Below are positions 1 to 6,889 of a stretch of DNA of 64,000 nt, one piece after another. A model generated the notes under the pieces. It was not told the origin of the DNA and ran no database searches. It saw nothing but the letters and a program-made list of their open reading frames with translations. How positions within the stretch are numbered: the stretch's first letter is position 1; each line of letters opens with the position of its first letter. This stretch comes from an uncultured Acetatifactor sp. (GTDB lineage: Bacteria > Bacillota > Clostridia > Lachnospirales > Lachnospiraceae): assembly GCA_910579755.1 (NCBI GenBank), contig CAJTVB010000004.1, positions 1 through 64,000 on the forward strand, written 5' to 3'. Position numbers and translations under genes: made by a program.

Positions 1-22
1 CCATAGGCAAATCTGCCTGTGG
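1..22. other. Short stem-loop at window start
   Basis: Bases 1-9 (CCATAGGCA) pair with 14-22 (TGCCTGTGG) around an AATC loop, with one G-T pair. A run of Ts follows at 41-48, after a gap too long for a classical terminator. It sits just before the truncated reductase and may be the end of a mobile or repeat element, but this is only inferred. Confidence 0.4.
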
Positions 23-57
23 CTCGCTAAAAAAATGAAATTTTTTTTATTCCTTAC

Positions 58-573
58 TTGACACAAGCAGACATGATGCTGCTTCACCACCCCGGAACAG
101 GTGATGTGGAAGCCTATCTTGCAATGGAAAAAGCGGTTGCAGACGGCAAAATCCGTTCGCTTGGGTTATCAAACTGGTATGTGGAGGAACTGGAGGAATT
201 TTTACCGCAGATCAACATTACCCCGGCTCTGGTGCAGAATGAAATACACCCGTATTATCAGGAAAACGATGTAATTCCCTACATTCACAGTCTTGGGATT
301 GTAGTACAGGGCTGGTATCCGCTTGGCGGCAGGGGGTATACGGCGGAACTGCTTGGGAATGAAGTGATTTCGGAAATTGCAGCGGCGCACGGGAAATCAT
401 CGGCGCAGGTGATTCTCAGATGGAATCTGCAAAAGGGCGTCGTAGTCATTCCCGGCTCCGGCAATCCCGATCATATTCAGGAAAACACGGAATTGTTTGA
501 TTTTGAATTGACGGAGGAGGAAATGGAGCGTATCAATGCCCTTGACCGTGGAGAGAAGCATGACTGGTACTAA
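58..573 (+). pseudogene. Aldo/keto reductase, 5'-truncated
   Basis: The 171 readable residues match the C-terminal part of aldo/keto reductases: MMLLHHPG, then DGKIRSLGLSNW, QNEIHPYYQ, and the late cofactor-binding segment VVVIPGSGNPDHIQEN. The N-terminal half of the TIM barrel, which carries the catalytic Asp, Tyr and Lys, is missing. The frame upstream of position 58 is AT-rich, does not resemble the family, and reaches a TAA at 28-30. The only possible start is a TTG with no ribosome-binding site. Family members are usually 270-330 residues long. I read this as a 3' remnant joined to unrelated DNA near base 50 and not as a working enzyme. Confidence 0.8.
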
Positions 574-607
574 GAACAGTTGAACCGTTAGGTGATACTA
601 TTCGCTG

Positions 608-637
608 CTTCTCAATTTGCGCAGGCAAATCGAGAAG
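608..637. other. Strong stem-loop between reductase remnants
   Basis: CTTCTC-A-ATTTGC pairs with GCAAAT-C-GAGAAG around a GCAG loop, giving two 6-bp stems separated by one A/C mismatch. No U-tract follows, so it is not a clear intrinsic terminator. It lies between the aldo/keto reductase remnant and the FMN reductase pseudogene. Confidence 0.6.
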
Positions 638-668
638 GTTCTAAGTATTTGTAGAGTGGAGGTAACCT

Positions 669-1174
669 ATGAAAGTATTAGGAATTAACAGCAGTGCCAG
701 AAAGGATGGCAATACTGCGATATTGATGGGAAAAGTGTTTGAAGCGTTAAACAGGGCAGACATTGAAACAGAGATGGTGCAGCTTGCCGGACAAATGATT
801 GGGCCTTGTAAAGCCTGCTAGGCCTGCGGCGGTCAGGGAAACTGTGTTCATCGGAAAGACATTTTCCGTGAAATATTTGAAAAGATGAAGGAAGCAGATG
901 GGATTCTGCTTGGATCACCGGTTTATTCTGCGAATATATCTGCAAATATGCAGGCATTTTTGGAACGGGCGGCCGTAGTCGGAGACATGAACGCCGGACT
1001 GTTCAGGCATAAGGTTGGTGCGGCCGTGACGGCAGCACGCAGAGGCGGTGCATTGCAGGCAGTAGATGCTATGAACCATTTTTCCTGAACCATGAAATGT
1101 TTGTGTCGGGAGCCATTTATTGGAACATGGCATACTTGTTGAAGGCATTGGAAGAAAGGCGGAATGATCAATGA
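669..1174 (+). pseudogene. NADPH-dependent FMN reductase pseudogene
   Basis: The gene begins well, with GGAGG upstream and an ATG at 669, then the typical N-terminus MKVLGINSSARKDGNTAIL. An in-frame TAG at 819-821 falls inside the conserved Cys cluster (CKAC-stop-ACGG). The frame resumes with ILLGSPVYSANISANMQAF, the FMN-binding region of this family, and ends early at 1086-1088. One extra T in the T-run at 1079-1083 would restore FLNHEMFVSGAIYWNM, which then runs straight into AYLLKALEERRNDQ. In intact relatives these two blocks are separated by about 25 residues, so an internal deletion is also likely. Three independent lesions make a sequencing error unlikely. The last codons overlap the next gene's ATG. 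Confidence 0.85.
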
Positions 1175-1965
1175 AAAGAATCGGTAGTCTGCTGCTTTCT
1201 TTTGTGATGATTTTTGTTATGGCAGCCTGTGGTCAGTCTACGGTATCTGAAACGCAGGAGGAAATGCAGTCTTCTGTGCAGAAAACAGATGAGCAGTCGG
1301 AAGCATCTCAGAATGGAGCAGAGGCAGAACAGACGGAGACAAAAGAACAGACGGATACAAAAACGGAAACGGAGCCGTCTGAATCCGTTTCGGTTGAGGA
1401 GCAGGAGGCAAGTTTGAAAGAAAAACACTTTCAAACTACTGATGAATATGCGTGCAGAAGCACGCAGGAAGGTATAGATGTGAGTACAAAAACATTGGTT
1501 GTGTATTTTTCGTGTACGGGAACTACAAAGCCATTAGCAGAATATGCAGCGGAAATTCTGGGGGCGGATCTTTATGAGATTGTGCCTGAAGATCCATATT
1601 CGGAGGCAGATCTGGCATATTATACAAATGGCCGGGCAGATCAGGAACAAAATGACCCGAATATGCGCCCGGCAATTTCCGGCGGTGTGGAGAATATGGA
1701 CGAATATGACACTATAATTCTCGGTTACCCGATTTGGCATGGGCAGGCTCCACGCATTATCAGTACATTTTTAGAGAGCTATGATTTTTCCGAGAAAACA
1801 ATAGTACCGTTCTGTACTTCCCATAGCAGCGGGATCGGTTCCAGTGCGGATAATCTGCATGTTTTATGTGCTGATTCTACATTATGGATAGATGGAAGGC
1901 GATTTGAAGCTGGAACTTCAAAAGAGATAATAGGGGAATGGCTTGGAAGTGAAGGAATCAATTAA
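1171..1965 (+). CDS. Flavodoxin-domain lipoprotein
   Basis: This 264-residue protein starts with a lipoprotein signal (KRIGSLLLSFVMIFVMAAC, lipobox ending in Cys20). An acidic Gln/Glu/Thr-rich linker follows to about residue 100. A flavodoxin-like domain fills the rest, with the FMN phosphate loop YFSCTGTTKPLAEYAA, then ILGYPIWHGQAPR and FCTSHSSGIGSS. It probably sits on the outer face of the membrane and binds FMN for electron transfer. Similar domains are widespread in clostridia as 'flavodoxin' next to aldo/keto reductases and FMN reductases, which fits the neighbouring remnants. It is the only intact member of this redox group here. Partner and substrate are unknown. Confidence 0.85.
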   Translation: MKRIGSLLLSFVMIFVMAACGQSTVSETQEEMQSSVQKTDEQSEASQNGAEAEQTETKEQTDTKTETEPSESVSVEEQEASLKEKHFQTTDEYACRSTQEGIDVSTKTLVVYFSCTGTTKPLAEYAAEILGADLYEIVPEDPYSEADLAYYTNGRADQEQNDPNMRPAISGGVENMDEYDTIILGYPIWHGQAPRIISTFLESYDFSEKTIVPFCTSHSSGIGSSADNLHVLCADSTLWIDGRRFEAGTSKEIIGEWLGSEGIN

Positions 1966-2019
1966 CTGGGCTCCGTGAGTATGTGGATTGCGTGCAGGCA
2001 TTGGAACATATGGAGATGC

Positions 2020-2592
2020 TTAAAGGAAATGAAAATCCAGAAAAGTATACCGCTCTGTCTGGACAAGGAACCGGGAATCCGGCATTTTTTCCACTACCAG
2101 ATCATGCCAGAATCCAATATCCTGAAACAGGAGCATATTTTCTCCATTCATCTCGGAAACGCTTAAGGATTTCCTGCGGGCGAACCGGTGCCGTTTGGGG
2201 AGCAGGAAGGACAGATGTTCCCCGCACCATTTCCAAGAGTGCAGTCCGCTGTCATCAGGGCAGAATGGCAGAAGGATCAGGTGATAGGTTCCGTCCCTGA
2301 TTCCGTCCAGGAGCTGGGGAACACCCCTGGTTTCTGAAAAAATAGCGGCTGCCGGATAAAGAGCGGAAAGGCGCCGGGCAATATCCGGCACATGGACAGG
2401 GGTGCAGGAGCCCAGCATGATCATTCTGTTGGTCCGGTCAAAGCCCCGCGCATGTCGGAGCATATTTTCAGTCTGTTTTAACAACATCCGGGCATCTTCC
2501 GCAGCAATCTTTCCGGTTTCATTTAATGAAATGCTGTTTTTGGTACAAACGAACAGGGGAACCTCAAATATTTCTTCTAATTTCTGCATCAT
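2020..2592 (-). pseudogene. LysR-type regulator, truncated at both ends
   Basis: The 190 residues cover the end of the recognition region (MMQKLEEIFEVPLFVCTKN), the linker, and part of the LysR effector-binding domain (TNRMIMLGSCTPVHVPDIA, then LPKRHRFARRKSLSVSEMNGENMLL). Nearly all of the winged-helix N-terminus is missing: in-frame TAA lies four codons upstream of the first ATG, and the DNA further upstream encodes transposase-like sequence instead. The protein also stops early, after about 190 residues where family members have about 230 more or less in this region of a 290-310 residue protein. Without the DNA-binding domain it should not act as a repressor or activator. Confidence 0.75.
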
Positions 2593-2698
2593 TGCGGCTT
2601 ATTCCAAGGTTCTCCGCACATTTATTCCCAAGCTCCTTATGTGCAAGGTAATATTGTACTGCATTATCTTTTAACTGCTTATCAAACTGATTACTCAT
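2564..2698 (-). mobile_element. IS3-type transposase OrfA fragment
   Basis: A 44-residue reading frame begins MSNQFDKQLKDNAVQYYLAH and continues KELGNKCAENLGISR, which resembles the N-terminal helix-turn-helix of IS3-family OrfA proteins. It has its own AGGAGG ribosome-binding site (reverse complement of 2707-2712). After GISR the frame runs into the LysR fragment out of phase and soon stops. The insertion-sequence start has therefore been fused to the middle of a regulator gene by deletion or recombination. Assignment to the IS3 group is by eye. Confidence 0.6.
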
Positions 2699-3110
2699 GG
2701 AAAAATTCCTCCTGTATCCGTTTCTATTATACAGTTATTTCTGAAACCTGCCATGTTTAACTTGTACTATTTATATTCTAACACCACTTTACAACTTTTC
2801 AAGAAATGGAAAATAAAATAACGTACAAAGCACTTTCTGATATATAATAAGTTTGCACACAAAATTATACGAAAGAGAGTGACCATTGCGAAATATTTAT
2901 TTGTTACGATAGAATGGAATATTTTTTCAGTGCAATTACAGGTGAGTATCAAAAATATGAAAAGATTATAATGATTTTATTTCACAAACAAAGTACAAAT
3001 TTGATAGAAATAATAATGTGAGAATTTCGAGTGATGATGAAAAAAATATAAAGTTTATAGTGATTACTGAATGGATTGAATCCTAATCTCCCGAATTTTA
3101 TACATATATT
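2699..3110. other. AT-rich spacer, no gene recognised
   Basis: About 400 bases with clearly lower GC than the flanks and only short, unconvincing frames on both strands. No ribosome-binding site with a plausible product and no RNA gene could be recognised. It lies between the IS3-type fragment and a phage-like fragment, so it is probably transferred or decayed DNA. Confidence 0.5.
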
Positions 3111-3120
3111 AGGAGGAATC

Positions 3121-3416
3121 AGGGTGGCATCTTTGGTGTATCTGAGAAGTAAAAATGGCACTACATATGAGATTACTGCTTTAGTATTGATGTTCCACCG
3201 GGGGATGAACCAGAGAAGTATATTGTGCTTCCATTCTTTTGGGTACCAGAAGATGCGATACCAAGAAGAGTTAAAGCCAATTCCGTTCCTTACAATGTGA
3301 ACCTAGAGGGCGAAGGCTTTACGGAAGGACAGATTATCCACGGTGGACATCCAGTGCTTAGGTGGACTGACGGGTTCGTATATTCGAAAGTTCCCTCAAT
3401 GCGCACACTCGATTGA
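3121..3416 (+). pseudogene. Phage terminase large-subunit scrap (plus transposase-like start)
   Basis: In the frame read from about 3183, VPPGDEPEKYIVLPFFWVPE and DAIPRRVKANSVPYNV match the region of phage large terminases where a WxPED block is followed by VPYDVW. Shortly afterwards GGHPVLRW appears, which in intact terminases lies far nearer the C-terminus, so the middle has been deleted. The stretch before it (VASLVYLRSKNGTTYE, from 3124) resembles the start of an IS1634-like transposase, with low confidence. Nothing here can be functional. From 3417 to 3600 a short frame (AATKDDAVYGMEKTVKEGAV) is visible but not identified. Confidence 0.55.
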
Positions 3417-3604
3417 GGAATCCAGTGCTTATGCGGGTTTGAAGCACCTACGGTCACATTGCTGCAACAAAAGACGACGCTGTTTACGGCATGGAAAAGA
3501 CAGTCAAGGAGGGAGCGGTCCTGAAGGAAAAATGCACGATAATGTAACAAAAAGGAATCCCTAATTCCCCTATGAATGGGGGAGGCCGCTGAAAAAGTAG
3601 ATAT

Positions 3605-3649
3605 CACCGCCTGTATTTGGTATAATGCAATTATCAAATGCAGGCGGTG
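3605..3649. repeat. Inverted repeat at IS1182-type element start
   Basis: CACCGCCTGTATTTG (3605-3619) is an inverted copy of CAAATGCAGGCGGTG (3635-3649) with one mismatch. It lies directly before the start codon of the transposase remnant and includes a possible -10 (TATAAT, 3621-3626). It is probably the terminal or promoter-proximal repeat of the element. Confidence 0.6.
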
Positions 3650-3654
3650 ACACT

Positions 3655-3970
3655 ATGGTTGAGCAACAATAGAAGTTAGTATTAAGGCCCTGCATGGAAA
3701 TATATGAATTAGTCGTTCCAAAAGACAACCTGCTCCCACAGATAAAAGAACTGGAAGCTTTGGGATTTATTTATGAAGAGCTTATTGATAAATATTGTTT
3801 TGATAATGGACGCAGTGCAGTCCTTCAAATACTTTCTTGATATGGCGCAGGAAGAAAGCGTAATCAATCCAAGCTCCCTGACAAAATTCCGCAAACTGCG
3901 CCTGAAAGATATGAGCCTGTTAAACATGCCGGCCGCGAAAACAGTCCGGATCACCGGGAAACAATTATAA
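3655..3970 (+). mobile_element. IS1182-family transposase remnant
   Basis: Starting at ATG 3655, the sequence reads MVEQQ, a stop, then PCMEIYELVVPKDNLLPQ and FIYEELIDKYCFDNGRSAV, the familiar beginning of IS1182-type transposases. After a frame change the second conserved block SFKYFLDMAQEESVINPSSL and TKFRKLRLKD follows (from about 3814). The DDE catalytic part is wholly absent. About 100 of the usual 450-550 residues remain, with a nonsense codon, an internal deletion and a frameshift, so the element is dead. Confidence 0.8.
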
Positions 3971-4022
3971 AAGAATCCACGTTTTGCGAGAATTTTATTA
4001 TCATGAACAAAAATCTGCCCAC

Positions 4023-4055
4023 TGTAACATTTCGCGGACATTTGCTTGTTATACT
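4023..4055 (+). promoter_or_regulatory. Response-regulator promoter with ACATTT direct repeats
   Basis: A -10 hexamer TATACT lies at 4050-4055, but the -35 position holds ACATTT (4027-4032), a poor match to consensus. A second ACATTT lies exactly 11 bp further on (4038-4043). Direct repeats one helical turn apart over a weak -35 are typical of OmpR-family activator sites. The same arrangement precedes the ABC transporter genes at 6103-6131. Confidence 0.6.
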
Positions 4056-4079
4056 ATATAAAAAGCAAGGAGTGTGGAT

Positions 4080-4937
4080 ATGAAAAAGATTTTACTGGTA
4101 GAGGACAATCACCTTTTAAATAAAACTCTGACCTATAACTTGATTTCTGAGGGCTATGATACCGTATCAGCTCTGAATGCAGGCACAGCCGCCAAGTTAT
4201 TGACGCAGACGGAATATGACCTGGTACTTCTGGATATTAACCTGCCGGATGGCAGCGGCTATGACCTGTGCAGGCTTATAACCTGGATTCTCGGATTTAC
4301 GTGACGAGGTGCCCATAAATGCCTGAAACAAGCCATTCCTCGTCATGTTTATGAAATATTCGATTGTGACGAGGATTTATACTGAAATCCTTATAAATCA
4401 AGCTGTTGACAATTTTACCTCGTCACGTTTCCGAGAATCCAGGTTATAAAGCCGGAGAACCCTGACACGCTGGTGATTTTCCTGACTGCCAATGACCAGG
4501 AGAGCGACCAGATCCGGGAGTACGAAGTGGGGGCGGTGGATTATATCACCAAGCCTTTTTCCATTGGGGCGCTGCTGCGAAAAATACGGGCCATGTTCGC
4601 TATGATGGAACACCGGGGGCAGGCAGAAGATTTCTATGATGACGGCAGGCTGCTTGTGGACTTTTCGGAGCAGAGCGCTGCGCTGAATGGAAAGATCCTT
4701 ACCCTTTCCCACATGGAGTATAAGATGCTGTATCTGTTCTGCAAAAATTCAAAACAGATCCTGGCCAGGCAGCGTCTTTTGGAACGGCTGTGGGATGCGG
4801 ATGAAAACAATGTGGACGAACACACTCTGACTACCTCCATCAGCCGGATACGGGGCAAGATTGAGGCTGATGGCGATACTTATATCAAAACGATTTACGG
4901 AATTGGATATCAGTGGATGGGAGGCGAGAGAAAATGA
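4080..4937 (+). pseudogene. OmpR-family response regulator split by an inserted element
   Basis: The ATG at 4080 follows AAGGAG with 7-nt spacing. The first part encodes the receiver domain through the phosphoacceptor Asp52 (LVLLDINLPDGSGYD) and up to CRLI. Translation then enters an insertion and stops at 4302-4304. The rest resumes at 4450 with KPENPDTLVIFLTAND, the switch Thr, DYITKPF with the conserved Lys, and a winged-helix output domain ending in TYIKTIYGIGYQW. Removing 168 bp restores an uninterrupted 229-residue protein, the normal OmpR/PhoB length. A GTG at 4473 could start a truncated product lacking the phosphorylation site. The 3' end overlaps the kinase start by 4 nt. Confidence 0.85.
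4276..4449. mobile_element. MITE-like element with long terminal inverted repeats
   Basis: A 162-bp element (4282-4443) is flanked by direct TTATAA copies at 4276-4281 and 4444-4449. Its ends are near-perfect inverted repeats of about 29 bp (CCTGGATTCTCGGA, then ACGTGACGAGGT). The motif TGACGAGG occurs four times in alternating orientation, giving a nested inner hairpin. No transposase is encoded. Removing the element and one TTATAA copy restores the codons CTT ATA AAG CCG of the interrupted response regulator, which proves insertion into a once-intact gene. Confidence 0.85.
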
Positions 4938-5965
4938 GTCTGGGGCGGATCTCTATAAAAAAGATATTCCTGCTGACCTGGGTTGGTATGGCAGCTTCCA
5001 TGCTGGCCATTTGTGCCGTTCTCTTATGGATGACAGGTGAGAGTTGGGTGCTGATTGGCGGCGGGCTGCTGATGCTCTGTGCTCTTGCCTGGATGTTCCT
5101 TCTGACAGTTGTTTTCAGTAAACGGCTTTCCGTATTTACCAGGGAGCTGTGCCGGGCAATGGATCAGATGATAAGCGGAAGCGAAGAACCGATGCGTGTT
5201 GCGGACAGAGAAACACTTTTTGCCCGTATCGGTTACCGTCTGTCCCGGTTGTACGATATCATGCAGGAGAACCGGCGGAAGGTGGATGAGGAACGGCAGG
5301 AGCTGCAGATGCTGGTGTCAGATGTCTCCCATCAGGTGAAAACACCGGTAAGCAATCTGAAAATGGTGACGGACACGCTGCTTTCAAAGTCTGTCACAGA
5401 AGAAGAACAGCAGGAGTTCCTACAGGGCATCCGGAACCAGACGGACAAGCTGGAATTTCTTTTTCAGGCCCTTGTGAAAACCTCCCGGTTGGAAACCGGG
5501 GCAATCCGGTTGGAAAAGAAAGACGCCCCTCTGATCGATACGCTGGCGATGGCCTGTAGCGGCATCGTATATGCGGCGGAGAAAAAGAATATTTCCGTAA
5601 CGGTGGACTGTCCGGAGGATCTTCTCCTTTCCCATGACAGCAAGTGGACGGCGGAAGCAGTGTTCAACCTGCTGGACAATGCGGTGAAGTATACCCCGGC
5701 GGGAGGAGCAATCCGAATTTCGGTAGAGCAATGGGAAATGTATGTAAAACTTAGTGTATCTGATACCGGCAAGGGTATTTCCGAGAGCAATCAGGCCGCT
5801 ATTTTCCGGCGCTTCTATCGTGAGGAAGAAGTACACGAACAGCAGGGCGTGGGCATTGGCCTGTATCTGACACGCGAGATCGTAACAAGGCAGGGCGGCT
5901 ATATCAAAGTTGCTTCGGAGCCGGGCAAGGGTTCGGAATTTTCCATTATGCTCCCTGCACGATAG
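4934..5965 (+). CDS. Sensor histidine kinase (two TM segments)
   Basis: The 343-residue protein has two N-terminal membrane helices (about 10-33 and 38-62) with almost no extracellular loop, like the intramembrane-sensing kinases that partner peptide-transport ABC systems. The H-box SDVSHQVKTPVS gives the phospho-His at about residue 133. The ATPase domain shows NLLDNAVKYTP (N box), SDTGKGIS (G1) and GVGIGLYL (G2). The ATG at 4934 overlaps the regulator's stop codon (ATGA) and has GGGAGG upstream. It would phosphorylate the upstream response regulator, which is now interrupted by an insertion, so this kinase may have lost its partner. Confidence 0.9.
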   Translation: MSLGRISIKKIFLLTWVGMAASMLAICAVLLWMTGESWVLIGGGLLMLCALAWMFLLTVVFSKRLSVFTRELCRAMDQMISGSEEPMRVADRETLFARIGYRLSRLYDIMQENRRKVDEERQELQMLVSDVSHQVKTPVSNLKMVTDTLLSKSVTEEEQQEFLQGIRNQTDKLEFLFQALVKTSRLETGAIRLEKKDAPLIDTLAMACSGIVYAAEKKNISVTVDCPEDLLLSHDSKWTAEAVFNLLDNAVKYTPAGGAIRISVEQWEMYVKLSVSDTGKGISESNQAAIFRRFYREEEVHEQQGVGIGLYLTREIVTRQGGYIKVASEPGKGSEFSIMLPAR

Positions 5966-6066
5966 CACATGGCAGAGAGACATTCCAAGTTGTCCGGCGA
6001 AATTTTTTCGCAGCAGTGTTCCGATAAAGCTCCAGTGACAGGTTTTCGGATGAAATATCCGAGTCT

Positions 6067-6139
6067 TGTAACATTTCATCCGCATTTTTTATGCCGCTTC
6101 GGACATTTCTGTAACATTTGGATTTTATAATGTCCGAAG
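6067..6139 (+). promoter_or_regulatory. ABC-operon promoter with two ACATTT-type boxes and an inverted repeat
   Basis: TATAAT (6126-6131) forms the -10. ACATTT lies at 6103-6108 and again at 6114-6119, 11 bp apart, 23 bases start-to-start before the -10 as in the response-regulator promoter. A second box upstream reads ACATTT (6071-6076) and GCATTT (6082-6087), also 11 bp apart. CTTCGGACAT (6097-6106) is a perfect inverted copy of ATGTCCGAAG (6130-6139), so it spans the whole core promoter. Together this suggests tight control by the neighbouring response regulator. Confidence 0.6.
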
Positions 6140-6189
6140 AACGAAGTTCTTTATCAACAGGCAGAAAGTCTTGAAAGGAGCATTTGATT

Positions 6190-6876
6190 ATGAATGTATT
6201 ACAAACAATTGATCTGAAAAAGTATTATGGCAGTGAGCCAAATATTACCCGCGCCCTGGATGGTGTCAACCTCTCTGTGGAACAGGGGGAGTTTGTGGCA
6301 ATAGTCGGAACGTCCGGCAGCGGTAAATCCACCTTGCTTAACATGATGGGCGGGCTGGATACGCCTACCTCAGGCAGTGTTATTGTCCGTGGGGATGAGC
6401 TGGCGCAAAAGTGCGACGAAGAACTGACCATCTTCCGCCGCCGCAACATCGGCTTTATATTCCAGAACTATAACCTTGTCCCGATCCTGAATGTCTATGA
6501 AAATATTGCCCTGCCTGTGGAGCTGGACGGTGACACGGCAGATGAGAAGTTCATGGACGAGATTGTGAGGATGCTGGCATTGGAAGATAAGCTTAACAAT
6601 ATGCCGAATAACCTTTCCGGCGGACAGCAGCAGCGTGTCGCCATTGCCCGCGCCCTGATCACCAAACCGGCCATCATCCTGGCTGACGAGCCCACAGGAA
6701 ATCTGGATTCCAAGACCAGTGCCGATGTGCTGGGGCTTTTAAAGTGTACCAGCATGGAGTTTACCCAGACCATTGTTATGATTACCCACAATAACGAGAT
6801 TGCCCAGCTTGCTGACCGGATCGTAAGGATTGAGGACGGCAGAATTGTGGGAAGATTTGCCGCAGGCGGCAATTAG
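6190..6876 (+). CDS. ABC transporter ATP-binding protein (MacB/BceA type)
   Basis: This 228-residue ATPase has Walker A GTSGSGKST, the Q-loop (FIFQNYNLVP), signature LSGGQQQRVAIARAL, Walker B IILADEPTGNLDS and the H-loop (MITHNNEIA). The family energises FtsX-like permeases that move lipids, peptides or peptide antibiotics rather than small nutrients. The ATG at 6190 follows AAGGAG with good spacing; a TTG two codons earlier is the alternative. The permease gene follows after 13 bp, and a two-component system lies upstream, the usual layout of antimicrobial-peptide sensing and detoxification modules. Confidence 0.9.
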   Translation: MNVLQTIDLKKYYGSEPNITRALDGVNLSVEQGEFVAIVGTSGSGKSTLLNMMGGLDTPTSGSVIVRGDELAQKCDEELTIFRRRNIGFIFQNYNLVPILNVYENIALPVELDGDTADEKFMDEIVRMLALEDKLNNMPNNLSGGQQQRVAIARALITKPAIILADEPTGNLDSKTSADVLGLLKCTSMEFTQTIVMITHNNEIAQLADRIVRIEDGRIVGRFAAGGN

Positions 6877-6889
6877 GAGGTGGCGGATC

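Noticed and set aside
1975..2166. Short + strand frames opposite the LysR fragment
   Set aside because: They lack ribosome-binding sites and family similarity, and the opposite frame is clearly LysR.
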